From Blastomonas aquatica (lineage in GTDB: Bacteria > Pseudomonadota > Alphaproteobacteria > Sphingomonadales > Sphingomonadaceae): a stretch of 64,000 nucleotides of DNA. Positions 1 to 8,487 of this stretch are shown here, one piece after another. Numbering within the stretch: the stretch's first letter is position 1; each line of letters begins with the position of its first letter. Both the position numbers and the translations under genes were made by a program. Under the pieces are notes generated by a model that worked only from the letters and a program-made list of their open reading frames with translations, searched no databases and was not told the origin of the DNA. Location: NCBI RefSeq assembly GCF_014639875.1, contig NZ_BMGD01000002.1, forward strand, positions 62,001 through 126,000, read 5' to 3'.

Positions 1-175
1 GATCCTGCGCAATGCCGACGGCCTCACCCGACCGCCGCGCGCGCTCCGGATCGCTGCTCAACGCGCCAGCGACCAGACGGCAATTGCCCGCAATCGCCGC
101 AGCGACACGGTGAACCGGCCCGATAAACGCCCCTTCACCGCCGCCAATCATCGCATAGCGCGTCTGCCCGGTCAT
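1..175 (-). CDS. Gfo/Idh/MocA-family oxidoreductase, N-terminal fragment (truncated by window edge)
   Basis: Only the first 58 codons are in the window; the rest lies to the left of base 1. The start ATG at 175-173 overlaps the stop of the upstream GMC oxidoreductase as ATGA, a sign of translational coupling. The N-terminus reads MTGQTRYAMIGGGEGAFIG, with the glycine-rich dinucleotide-binding loop (GGGEGAFIG) of NAD(P)-dependent sugar dehydrogenases of the Gfo/Idh/MocA family. Members oxidise a sugar hydroxyl, often at C3. In characterised C-glycoside pathways (DgpA of the gut strain PUE) a member of this family makes the 3-oxo-glycoside that the deglycosidase needs. That role here is inferred from position in the operon; the catalytic part is not visible. 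Confidence 0.7.
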   Translation of the reverse strand, partial: MTGQTRYAMIGGGEGAFIGPVHRVAAAIAGNCRLVAGALSSDPERARRSGEAVGIAQD

Positions 176-1836
176 TGTGTCGCCTGATGCGCCGGGGTGC
201 GGCTTCCATCCCGGTCCTCAAGGATCAACTCGGCGGCGCGCCAGCCGATGACCATCGCGGGGCCGTTAGTGTTTCCGGCGGGCGGCACGGGCATCACCGA
301 GCAATCTACCACGCGCAGGCCTGACACGCCATGAACGCGCAGGCGGCTGTCGACGACGCTGTCGCCTGCGTTGCCCATACGGCATGTGCCCGTGGCGTGG
401 ATGCCGGGGCTGGTCAGCCATTCGAGCACTTCGCCGATCTGCTCGTCACTCTCGACAGCCGCACCCGGCACGACCTCTTCGCCCACGAAGCGCGCCAATG
501 CTGGCTGGCGCATGTAACGGCGCACCAGCCGCACCATATCGATCATGAAGGCCTTGTCCGCCGGATCACCCCACCAGTTGGCGTCGATCTCGACATTGTC
601 GGCGACGTCCGCACTGCAGATGGAGATAGCGCCGCGGCTCTTGGGGCGCAGCGATATCGCGTTGACGGTGATCCCCGGCCTGTCTTCCAGTGCGCCGCGG
701 CCCGGATCGGCCTTGCGCTCTTCGGACGAGCGCATCGAGAATGGGCCGATGCCGAACTGCACATCGGGCCAGTCCGCAGGCGAGCGCATCGAAAGCAGCG
801 CGGTAACCTCTGGCGAAGTGTAGGCCATCATGCCCTTGCGGGTGAGATAATAGCGCACGACGTGCGACATCATGCGCCAGCCGGAGAACTCGCGGTTTGC
901 ACCTTGATCATTGTGCAAGCGATAGGAAATCGAGAACATCGCGTGGTCGGCCAGATTGCGGCCCACTGCAGGCAGATCATGCTTTACCGGCACACCTGCA
1001 CCGGCGAGCACGTCTGCCGGGCCGATTCCGGACAGTTGCAGCAGCTTGGGGCTTTGCACTGCGCCAGCCGACAGGATGACCTCATGCCGCGCTGTGATCG
1101 TGCGGGTGCCATCAGCGGTACGGATGCGCACCCCCGTCGCGCGGCCATTGTCGATCTCGACGCGCTCGACCAAGGTATCGATCATCACCGTCAGGTTGGG
1201 GCGCGCCATCGCGGGCTTGAGAAACGCCTGATAGCTGGAAGCCCGCCGACCCCGCCGATCGACCGTCGCCTGCGTATAGCCGATGCCGGTGGTGCCGGGG
1301 GTGTTGATGTCCTCCAGCCGGGGAAGCCCCATTTCGACGCCCGCTTCGACGGTCGCGGCGATCGCAGGCGACCGATAGGGCAGCTGCGTGATCTGCAACG
1401 GGCCATCGCGCCCTCGCGAGGCGTGCGCGTCTGCGCCTTGATAGCTCTCCATCGCGCGATAGCAGCGCTCGATCTCGGACCAGCGCCATTCGGTGTGGCC
1501 TGCGGCAGCCCAGCCATCGTAATCGGTAGGCATTCCGCGCAGATACCAGGTGCCGTTGGTCGAGCTCGATCCGCCCAGCCCTCGGCCATAAGGCCATACC
1601 TCGCCTTCGGGGCGACCATGCTGGCCTTTCACCGGAAAGTGCCAGAAATGGATGGGGTTGCCGAACATCTTCATGAAGGCGCGCGGCATGTTGACCAGTT
1701 CGGTCTCGTTGGTTCCGCCTGCCTCAATGAGCAGCACCTGCGACTTGCCATCCGCGCTCAGCCGGTCGGCCAGCACGCAGCCAGACGACCCCGCGCCCAC
1801 GATGATATAGTCAAAAACGGTGTCTTGTGCGGTCAT
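172..1836 (-). CDS. GMC-family FAD-dependent oxidoreductase
   Basis: Protein of 554 residues, normal for the choline-dehydrogenase branch of the GMC family. A dinucleotide loop GAGSSG lies at residues 14-19 and the GMC signature GRGLGGSSSTNG at 84-95. His480 of HATGTCRMG and Asn524 of AGNTNGP sit where the family's catalytic His-Asn pair is found. An upstream in-frame extension to 2025 runs through the end of the MFS gene and has no family similarity, so I chose the ATG at 1836. The gene follows the MFS transporter by 8 bp and overlaps the Gfo/Idh/MocA gene by 4 bp, so all belong to one operon. Substrate is not readable from sequence. In the C-glycoside context it could oxidise the sugar C3 (as the FAD enzyme CarA does) or a side-chain alcohol of the aglycone. 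Family assignment is firm; substrate is inference. Confidence 0.9.
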   Translation of the reverse strand: MTAQDTVFDYIIVGAGSSGCVLADRLSADGKSQVLLIEAGGTNETELVNMPRAFMKMFGNPIHFWHFPVKGQHGRPEGEVWPYGRGLGGSSSTNGTWYLRGMPTDYDGWAAAGHTEWRWSEIERCYRAMESYQGADAHASRGRDGPLQITQLPYRSPAIAATVEAGVEMGLPRLEDINTPGTTGIGYTQATVDRRGRRASSYQAFLKPAMARPNLTVMIDTLVERVEIDNGRATGVRIRTADGTRTITARHEVILSAGAVQSPKLLQLSGIGPADVLAGAGVPVKHDLPAVGRNLADHAMFSISYRLHNDQGANREFSGWRMMSHVVRYYLTRKGMMAYTSPEVTALLSMRSPADWPDVQFGIGPFSMRSSEERKADPGRGALEDRPGITVNAISLRPKSRGAISICSADVADNVEIDANWWGDPADKAFMIDMVRLVRRYMRQPALARFVGEEVVPGAAVESDEQIGEVLEWLTSPGIHATGTCRMGNAGDSVVDSRLRVHGVSGLRVVDCSVMPVPPAGNTNGPAMVIGWRAAELILEDRDGSRTPAHQATQ

Positions 1837-1844
1837 AATGTCGC

Positions 1845-3044
1845 TCACTGTGCAGCCGCAGCGGCATTGCGCGCGCGGCCCATGAAAAGGAAAACCGCCG
1901 CCGCCAGTACCAGCGCGCTGACGCCCATGATGATGATCGCCGGCTGAAGACCGCCTGCCGTTGCGGCCAGGGCGGAAACGATCGGCGGGCAAACGAATGC
2001 ACCCGCGAAGAACGCCGTCGCCCATATACCCATGCCGCGCCCCCGCTGATCGAACGGCAGCTTGGCCTGGCCCCAGGCGAGCAGTGCCGGGATGATCATG
2101 CCGCCGCCCAGTTGCTGGATCGTCGCCCCGGCGGCTGCCGTTTGATAGCTGTCCGACAGACCGATCACGATCATGCCTGCGCCGATCAAAGCGCCAGCAA
2201 TGCCCAGCAGCACGCCGATGCTTTGCTCATGCAACCGACGGTACAGGAAGGCCCCGGCGATATAGGCGAGGCTTGTCGCCGCCTGGATCAGGCCGACATT
2301 GGTGGAAGAGCCTGCGCCCTTGTCCGCCAGCACCGTGGCGATATTGAGCGGCTCGACGTAGTAGACGACCGACGTAATCAGCGTGACCGATCCGATAATG
2401 GCGGCGGCGCGCCACGGGAAACCCGCGGGTTTGGAAGTCTGCGCCGCCGCCTTTTGCGTCACCGGCTCATCGATATAAGCGACCGCCATGATCAGCAGCG
2501 GCACGGCGAGCAAGTAGATCGCGAACGGCCCCCGCCAGCTGATGTCCGCAAGGATACCGCCAGCGGCGATCAGCGCCGTGCCTGCAATCGATGTTGCCGC
2601 CCCGGTCCAGGCGACCCAGCGATAGCGCTGCTCGCCGAAATAATCGCCGATCAGCGCGCTTGAAATGGTGATCGCAAAGGCATCCGCGAGGCCCAGTACG
2701 GCGCGGCTGGCAACGATGATACCGAGGTCATCGACGAACAGCGGTACGATGCCTGCAAGGATATATAACGCGATTCCAAAGATGAACGCAGGCCGCCGCC
2801 CGAAGCGATCCGCCACCCAGCCCGCGGCAGGCGCGAACAGCGCGGCGCACAGCGATGGCATGGTCACGATCATCGGCACCAGCAACCCTGCGTTGGGCGA
2901 GCTGCCAAACTGTTCGAACAGCTTGGGGATGGCGGGGAACAGCGCGACGATCGCCATGACCGGCAACACCTGCGCAAACACCAGGGTCACGCCCTTGGCG
3001 GTCTGGCGGTTTGCAGTTTCTCCCTGCAGATATGTTGCGGCCAT
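1845..3044 (-). CDS. MFS transporter
   Basis: A 399-residue integral membrane protein with about twelve hydrophobic segments and the MFS loop motif between TM2 and TM3 (GWVADRFGRRPAF). It is most like the drug/aromatic-compound porter group rather than the sugar-phosphate group, but I cannot assign a substrate. It sits between the DUF6379 gene (12 bp upstream) and the GMC oxidoreductase (8 bp downstream), so it should be co-transcribed. In context it would carry the glycoside across the inner membrane after TonB-dependent uptake, or export or import the freed aglycone. Confidence 0.85.
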   Translation of the reverse strand: MAATYLQGETANRQTAKGVTLVFAQVLPVMAIVALFPAIPKLFEQFGSSPNAGLLVPMIVTMPSLCAALFAPAAGWVADRFGRRPAFIFGIALYILAGIVPLFVDDLGIIVASRAVLGLADAFAITISSALIGDYFGEQRYRWVAWTGAATSIAGTALIAAGGILADISWRGPFAIYLLAVPLLIMAVAYIDEPVTQKAAAQTSKPAGFPWRAAAIIGSVTLITSVVYYVEPLNIATVLADKGAGSSTNVGLIQAATSLAYIAGAFLYRRLHEQSIGVLLGIAGALIGAGMIVIGLSDSYQTAAAGATIQQLGGGMIIPALLAWGQAKLPFDQRGRGMGIWATAFFAGAFVCPPIVSALAATAGGLQPAIIIMGVSALVLAAAVFLFMGRARNAAAAAQ

Positions 3045-3055
3045 AATGTGCGTCC

Positions 3056-3445
3056 TCAGGTCGAAAGATCAGGGGCCAAGGTAAGCGACTTGCTGTCTTC
3101 TGCCAGAAGCGGGAACGGCAGGTAGGAAATTCGCAAGACCTCCTTCAGACCCAGGTGATAGGTGCCAGCAGGCATCGGCCCTTCGCGCTTCACACTGATC
3201 GTCGCCTTTGCGCCAAATGGCCAGCGGCGATCGAAGACGTGCTCCATTTCGGCGAGGCTCAGCGGCCCCTTGCCTTCATCGAAGCGCACGTCGTCGCGCG
3301 GCACTGGCTCGCCGTCCACGCTGATCGCCAGGTCGTCGATCATCGACAGCCCCAGGCCGCGATAATATCCCAGCTTGGCGTCGAACGCGAAGCCATCTGC
3401 GGTGCTGCGAAGGCTGTCTTCCACGATGATGTATTTGTCGAACAT
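3056..3445 (-). CDS. DUF6379 protein, putative C-glycoside deglycosidase beta (small) subunit
   Basis: A 129-residue protein beginning MFDKYIIVEDSLR with the pattern of the DUF6379 / C-glycoside deglycosidase beta-subunit family (residues 'GYYRGLGLSMIDDLAISVDGE', here residues 26-46, and the C-terminal 'LRISYLPFPLLAED' stretch). In characterised systems (DgpB, CarC, DfgB) this small beta-sandwich subunit pairs with a TIM-barrel subunit and helps form the active site that cleaves the C-C bond of a 3-oxo-C-glycoside. The TIM-barrel partner lies 61 bp upstream in the same operon, which strongly supports the pair. No signal peptide is seen, so it should be cytoplasmic. Function is inferred from family and pairing; the subfamily also occurs beside O-glycoside and other sugar-oxidation genes. 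Confidence 0.75.
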   Translation of the reverse strand: MFDKYIIVEDSLRSTADGFAFDAKLGYYRGLGLSMIDDLAISVDGEPVPRDDVRFDEGKGPLSLAEMEHVFDRRWPFGAKATISVKREGPMPAGTYHLGLKEVLRISYLPFPLLAEDSKSLTLAPDLST

Positions 3446-3506
3446 TTAAGTCACTCGCCTGTCAGGGAAACGCTGGCTTGATGCCGGATGGTTGCGATGG
3501 CGCAGA

Positions 3507-4523
3507 TCACGCGAAGGCCTTGGCCGGGGCGAGTGCTTCTGCATCGGCGATCAGCCGCTCGAACATCACATGCTGCCGCCGCACCTGCTCACGGCTGTCG
3601 ACCGGCTGCACGTCCTGCACCCAGCGATTGCCCTCATATTCGCTCGACAGATACCCGTCCCATCCGCCTGCGACCAGCTCGGCGATCACTTCGGCATAGG
3701 CATGGGTGGGGTCGGTGCAGTCGGCATCCATCTCATAGAACTTCGCTTGAATGTGGCGGAAATACGGGATGAAATCGCGGATGCGCTTGGGGTTGGCGAA
3801 CGGGTGGTGGCGTAGCGTTTCGGCCATCGCGACCTCCGCCTTGTTGCCGCGCAGCTTCACCGCGACCTCGTAGATCGTGTATTCGGCCATGATCTTCTGG
3901 TCGTGCTGATCGAGGATGAACTGCACGATTTCAGGCCGCGCCCCCTGCCGGATGAAGCGATCGCGGAACACCGGCGGATAGTGCTTCATGAAAATGCCCA
4001 TGTCGGGCAACAGCCCCAGATGCTTGGTGCCCAGCCGGTCGGCGACTTCAACCGTGCGCAGAATCCAAGCATGGTCCATGTACCACGGCGCATGGACCTC
4101 GACCCCCATATGCACGTCGAGGTCTTCGGCATAAGGCACGCAACGTTCCAGAATGTCTGGCCGCACGAACACCAGCACCCGCATGTTGCGGATGCCCAGC
4201 CGGTTGCACAGCACCAGATCACGACGGATCGAAGCGACCTGCTCGTCATCGGTCATCAACCGATCCTTGCGCAGCTTGGTGTCCAGGAACATGTCGTAGC
4301 AGGTCAATTCGGTGCCGTGCCTGGCCATCATCTCATGCCACTGGCCAATCTCCCGGTCCGAAATTTCGGGGAACGTCGGCATGTTCTGCTCGGGCAAAAC
4401 CTCAATGCCTTTTGCGCCGATGGATGCCGCGCAGGCCACGCAATCCTCGACCGTCATCTGCCCCAGAAACATCTCTTCCTGAAAGCTGTACAGGCTTACG
4501 CCGCGTTTAATCTTGGAAATCAT
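3507..4523 (-). CDS. Sugar phosphate isomerase/epimerase-like TIM barrel, putative C-glycoside deglycosidase alpha subunit
   Basis: A 338-residue TIM-barrel protein of the AP-endonuclease-2 / xylose-isomerase-like superfamily, starting MISKIKRGVSLYSFQEEMF, which is typical of the deglycosidase alpha subunits (DgpC, CarB, DfgA). Likely divalent-metal ligands, placed by barrel position, are Glu142 (GVEVHAP), Asp174 (LLPDMGIF), His257 (FRHIQAKFYEMD) and Glu295 (LSSEYEG). The enzyme would catalyse beta-elimination-type cleavage of the bond between a 3-oxo-sugar and an aromatic aglycone after C3 oxidation. It precedes the DUF6379 gene and follows the TonB receptor by 85 bp. Alternative: a plain 3-keto-sugar isomerase or epimerase. 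The pairing with DUF6379 makes deglycosidase the better reading. Confidence 0.8.
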   Translation of the reverse strand: MISKIKRGVSLYSFQEEMFLGQMTVEDCVACAASIGAKGIEVLPEQNMPTFPEISDREIGQWHEMMARHGTELTCYDMFLDTKLRKDRLMTDDEQVASIRRDLVLCNRLGIRNMRVLVFVRPDILERCVPYAEDLDVHMGVEVHAPWYMDHAWILRTVEVADRLGTKHLGLLPDMGIFMKHYPPVFRDRFIRQGARPEIVQFILDQHDQKIMAEYTIYEVAVKLRGNKAEVAMAETLRHHPFANPKRIRDFIPYFRHIQAKFYEMDADCTDPTHAYAEVIAELVAGGWDGYLSSEYEGNRWVQDVQPVDSREQVRRQHVMFERLIADAEALAPAKAFA

Positions 4524-4608
4524 CGGTAAACACGCTCCAATGGCGACGCGGGCAATGCGTCAGGCAGTATCGCTGGCGGACAGGCATAGGCCCGCCCGCC
4601 AGCAGGGA

Positions 4609-6969
4609 TCAGAATTCAAAACCGAAGTTGACGCCGACCTGCACCACCGAGTTGAAGTTGGTGAGGAAGCCCGTGCCAAGGCGGCCCTGGTTCGCTTCAC
4701 CATTGTCGATGCCGAGGAAGGAGGGGACAAACTTGTCGGTGCAGTTGCGGCAGAACAAGGACATCCGCCAGCCGTCATCACTCTTCACGCCAAAGCTGGC
4801 ACCCAGCGTCTGAAACGCGCCCAGTCTGGTGCCTGGGGCCTGATTGATGGTGAACCACTGCGACGAGCGATGCAGGATATTGCCCTCAACAAATGCGCTG
4901 AGCGATCCGTTGACGGTCCATTCGTACTGCGCCTGCGCGGTGGCAACGAACTTCGATGTCGCCGGGGTCACCAAACCGCCAGCATTGAACTGGCGTCCCG
5001 TTGGAACGAGGCAGGACGGCGTCGGCTGCCCGATATAGCATTCGGCACCCGGGAAATCCTGGAACTTGGAGTCGAGGATGGTCGCTGCGACATTGAATGT
5101 CAGCCCTTCCACAGGGCGCGCGTTGACCGAAAACTCGATTCCCTGGCTCTTTGACGATGCCGCGTTCTGGATGATGCTTGACCCCAATTCCGGGCTGAAT
5201 GAGGACACTTGCAGGTTCTTGAACTTCGAGCGGAAGGCCGCGATGTTGAGCGTGATCTTGCGGTCCATCAACGTCGATTTCAGGCCAAGCTCAATGTTGT
5301 CGTTCGTTTCCGGCTCAACGATCGGCGACACGCCAACCCGTGGCACGTTCTGCGAAAAGCCCGGCCCCTTGTAGCCGCGGCCAAAAGTGCCGTACGCCAT
5401 GATGTCTGGCGTGAAATTATACTGCGCGCCCAGCCGATAGCTGAAATTGGTGTTCGATGTTTCCGCACTGGCAGTGAGCGGCACGCCCAGCGTCACGAAG
5501 TAGAACATCTGGTTCTGCGCCAGATCAATCTTCAGGCGGTCATGCGTCACACGGCCACCGGCGATCAGCTTCAGCCCATCGACGACTTCGTAAGTAAACT
5601 GGCCGAACGCCGCATAGCTTTTGCTATCGAGATCGAAATCGAAATCATTACCGATAAAGAACGCATTGCTGCGGCGACATTGACCCGGATTGGTACCGAT
5701 GCTGGTCGCGCCAACGCAAAAGGGAAAGCCCGGTCGCACTGCCGGACCATAGTTGGCACCGGCAAGGCCGCCCACACTGGACGTATCGGCGCTATAGAAA
5801 AATAGGCCAACCTGCCCGGTAAAGCGGTTTTCGGCAGGAAGCGCGACACGCAGTTCGTTGGTGAACTGTGAGTATTTCGTGTCAGACTGGTTGATGTCTA
5901 CACCCAGCGCTTCGGTATAATCGGTATCGAAATTCTGCTGACGCTCGGCTGCCTTCCAGGCAAAGATATTGCTGATCTCGATGCCCGATGGCAGCTCGTA
6001 AGACAGCTTGGCCTGAACCCCACCGCGCTTCACATTGCGGAAAAACTGACCGTTGCCGCCAATAAACAGGTTTCGCTCGCTTGGTACGATGCCAACAGCG
6101 TTGAGAAACGGCAATGCACGGGCGGCAGGGGGCAAGCGGAGATAGGGGCGGTCGAAATACGTCGCGATGCCCTTTTCTTCGTTGTAATCGCCAATGACGT
6201 AAAGTGACAGTGCGTCAGTAAACTCGACGAGGTATTTCGCCCGCACACCGAACTGCGTCAGGCCGAAATCGCCACCGCCGGTGCCGATGAACTTCACCAC
6301 CGGATCCTGCGACGAATAGGTCGCGTTGATGCGCAGCGCCGAATTCGCGCTGACCGGCAGGTTGATCGTGCCCTGCCCCACGACACCAAGCCCGTTGGTG
6401 GGGGTGGATGGACGGTAGACGCCTTCCAGTTGCAGCTCTCCGCTGGTTTCGCCAAGCACAGGGCGCCGGGTGACGATGTTGAGCAGACCAGCCGATGCGT
6501 TCTTGCCGAACAGCAGGCCCTGCGGGCCGCTCAGCACTTCAACCTGCGCGACATCGTAAAACGTACCGACGGCCCCGCCCAGGATCGAGCTGACGAGGTT
6601 GACCTCATCCTGCGCGATCGCGACGCTCGATTCCAGCGTTTGCTGGAAAGCCAGCGTGCCGACACCGCGAATGGTGAAGTTGTTTTCGCCGCTGACCTGA
6701 AGGCTCGGCGCTGCCTGGCTGAGCTGTGCCAGATTGTTGATGCCGCGCGCTTCGAGCGCTTCTGCGGTCACTGCGGTAACGCTGACCGGAACATCCTGCA
6801 GCCGCTCGGCGCGGCGCTGGGCGGTTACAACGATCTCGCCTTCCATGGCAGGTCGCTCAGTCTGATCGGCGGCGGCCACGGCCAGTTGCTGCACGGCGGC
6901 CTGGCCATCGGCCTGCGCCAGTGCGGGAGTCGCGGTTCCAAGAAGCAATAAAAATGTCAGCTTGCGCAT
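4609..6969 (-). CDS. TonB-dependent receptor
   Basis: Outer-membrane receptor of 786 residues from the ATG at 6969. This start has a signal peptide (MRKLTFLLLLGTATPALAQ), and the complement of 6971-6981 gives an AGGAGAGGAC ribosome-binding site; the longer open frame to 7140 has neither. A TonB-box/plug start (EIVVTAQRRAERLQDVP) is followed by the plug domain with 'NNFTIRGVGTLAF' and 'VEVLSGPQGLLFGKNASAGLLNIVTRRP'-type segments, here near residues 95-165, then a 22-strand-type barrel ending in aromatic FGFEF. It is the first gene of the minus-strand operon and is divergent from the LysR gene. The receptor likely imports a bulky plant glycoside; the ligand is inferred only from context. Confidence 0.93.
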   Translation of the reverse strand: MRKLTFLLLLGTATPALAQADGQAAVQQLAVAAADQTERPAMEGEIVVTAQRRAERLQDVPVSVTAVTAEALEARGINNLAQLSQAAPSLQVSGENNFTIRGVGTLAFQQTLESSVAIAQDEVNLVSSILGGAVGTFYDVAQVEVLSGPQGLLFGKNASAGLLNIVTRRPVLGETSGELQLEGVYRPSTPTNGLGVVGQGTINLPVSANSALRINATYSSQDPVVKFIGTGGGDFGLTQFGVRAKYLVEFTDALSLYVIGDYNEEKGIATYFDRPYLRLPPAARALPFLNAVGIVPSERNLFIGGNGQFFRNVKRGGVQAKLSYELPSGIEISNIFAWKAAERQQNFDTDYTEALGVDINQSDTKYSQFTNELRVALPAENRFTGQVGLFFYSADTSSVGGLAGANYGPAVRPGFPFCVGATSIGTNPGQCRRSNAFFIGNDFDFDLDSKSYAAFGQFTYEVVDGLKLIAGGRVTHDRLKIDLAQNQMFYFVTLGVPLTASAETSNTNFSYRLGAQYNFTPDIMAYGTFGRGYKGPGFSQNVPRVGVSPIVEPETNDNIELGLKSTLMDRKITLNIAAFRSKFKNLQVSSFSPELGSSIIQNAASSKSQGIEFSVNARPVEGLTFNVAATILDSKFQDFPGAECYIGQPTPSCLVPTGRQFNAGGLVTPATSKFVATAQAQYEWTVNGSLSAFVEGNILHRSSQWFTINQAPGTRLGAFQTLGASFGVKSDDGWRMSLFCRNCTDKFVPSFLGIDNGEANQGRLGTGFLTNFNSVVQVGVNFGFEF

Positions 6970-7113
6970 ATGTCGTCCTCTCCTGTTGCCCAGATCTGTC
7001 CTACGGCGCTTGGTCCGTGGCGGTCTGGCTTGCTCGTCATTGCCTTGATGGTCTTGGCCGCGCCGGTTTGCATTGACCGGATCGACCCGCATAAATTGGC
7101 ACCGGAGCGGCCA

Positions 7114-7141
7114 TTTGCATAATTGTTTGTTATGATGCAAA
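7114..7141. promoter_or_regulatory. Candidate LysR operator in the TonB receptor / LysR divergent promoter
   Basis: A perfect 7-bp inverted repeat, TTTGCAT at 7114-7120 and ATGCAAA at 7135-7141, is separated by 14 bp. An inner pair, CATAA at 7118-7122 and TTATG at 7130-7134, extends the dyad symmetry. It sits between the divergent TonB receptor and LysR genes, where LysR-type regulators usually bind, in an AT-rich patch that would also hold the promoters. Binding is inferred from position and symmetry only. Confidence 0.55.
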
Positions 7142-7178
7142 ACTACCGTTTTGTGTGATACCTAATCGGGAGCGGGTG

Positions 7179-8093
7179 ATGCGGTTCAAGGGTCTGGATC
7201 TCAACCTCCTCGTCGCGCTCGACGTGCTGCTTGAGGAGCAGAACGTATCGCGCGCAGCCGAGCGGATGCATGTCGGCCAGTCGGCGATGAGCGCTGCGCT
7301 ATCGCGGTTGCGGCACCATTTTGAGGACGATTTGCTGATGGTCACCGGGCGGCGGATGGTGCCGACGGCGCTGGCAGACTCGATGCGTCAGCCCTTGCGC
7401 GATGCTATTTTGCATATCGAGTCCGTGGTCGAGATCGAGCGCACGTTCATCCCATCCACCTCGACCCGCACGTTCACCATCGAGATGCCCGATCATCTGG
7501 TGCCGGTGATTCTCCCCGCGCTGATGCGCCGCATGTCGGATGAAGCACCGCGTATCGTGCTGGAGGTGAGTCGCCCCGTCGGCGATCCATCGCCCCTGCT
7601 GCACAAGGGTGAGCTTGATCTGGTGTTGACGCCGAACATCTATTCCGACCCCGCCTATGTTACCGAGCAACTGGTGAGGAACGAACTCGTTCTGGTGGGC
7701 TGGCGCGACAATCCCGCGCTTCAGACGCAGCCGGACCTTGCGACGGTGATGACGCTGCAGCAGGCCATCGTGAAATTCGATCGCGTTCGTCTGGCCAGCA
7801 TCCTGTCCGAACAGCAGCTTGCGATTTACGGCGGATCTGGCCGCGTGGCGCTGGTCGCACCGAATTTCAGCTGCATCCCGCCAAGTCTGGTCGGCACCAG
7901 CATGGTCGCCGTGCTCAACCGCCGCCTGGTCAACGCCGCCGCACGCGACCTACCCCTGGCCGTATGGGAAGTACCGGTCGCGATGCCATCGATGATGGAC
8001 GTGATGATGTTCCACCCCATGCGCCGCCAGGACAACGGCCTCGCTTGGCTGCGCGACCAGTTGCGCGAAGCGGTGGCAGAGATGGGCACCTGA
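7179..8093 (+). CDS. LysR-family transcriptional regulator, NodD-like
   Basis: A 304-residue LysR protein from the ATG at 7179, which has a GGGAG six bases upstream; a GTG eight codons earlier is possible but less likely. The N-terminus MRFKGLDLNLLVALDVLL matches the start of NodD proteins almost exactly, followed by a winged helix-turn-helix (NVSRAAERMHVGQSAMSAALSRLR) and a PBP-like effector domain. The NodD/NahR branch senses aromatic inducers such as flavonoids and salicylate. It is divergent from the minus-strand operon and is the likely activator of it, binding the dyad at 7114-7141. An aromatic or flavonoid-like inducer would fit a C-glycoside aglycone, but that is inference. Confidence 0.9.
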   Translation: MRFKGLDLNLLVALDVLLEEQNVSRAAERMHVGQSAMSAALSRLRHHFEDDLLMVTGRRMVPTALADSMRQPLRDAILHIESVVEIERTFIPSTSTRTFTIEMPDHLVPVILPALMRRMSDEAPRIVLEVSRPVGDPSPLLHKGELDLVLTPNIYSDPAYVTEQLVRNELVLVGWRDNPALQTQPDLATVMTLQQAIVKFDRVRLASILSEQQLAIYGGSGRVALVAPNFSCIPPSLVGTSMVAVLNRRLVNAAARDLPLAVWEVPVAMPSMMDVMMFHPMRRQDNGLAWLRDQLREAVAEMGT

Positions 8094-8487
8094 TCGATCA
8101 GATAGGTAGTGAGTGTCGGCTATTTGAAAAACCTGCCGCTTATTATCTCGCCGGGGAATGGCAGCAAAGTCCCAGAAGCGGCATTAATGGAACGCGGCGG
8201 CCACAGACTCACAATACGCCGTTCGATGCGAACCTGGGCCTGTCGTCTTATTCCGGAACCGGCCATCCGCAAGTTTGGCGGCTGCCGCGAGACAAGGCTC
8301 GCCCTAATCTATCCACTGAGCTGTCATCCCAAGAGCTTGGAAGCTAACCTTTCATAACAGGTTCGAGAAAGCGCTTCGCCTAAGCTGATCCCGCAGCAGC
8401 TGGCGCGTGCGGCCCGAGGAAGTGATGGAAGCTGGTGACACACGCCGGGAAGCAGGCGGCCCACGTCCGTAGTGGCGTTGATAGGTG
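8094..8487. other. Intergenic region without a recognisable gene
   Basis: A 394-bp stretch between the LysR gene and the convergent DUF2235 gene. A short palindrome CTGATCGATCAG (8090-8101) covers the LysR stop codon. Small open frames here show no family features and no good ribosome-binding site. I see no RNA gene, repeat family or mobile element. Confidence 0.5.

Noticed and set aside
331-1947. Long plus-strand open frame of 538 codons opposite the GMC oxidoreductase
   Set aside because: It is the antisense shadow of a clear GMC gene. The protein is rich in Arg, His and Ala with no domain, and it crosses into the neighbouring gene.
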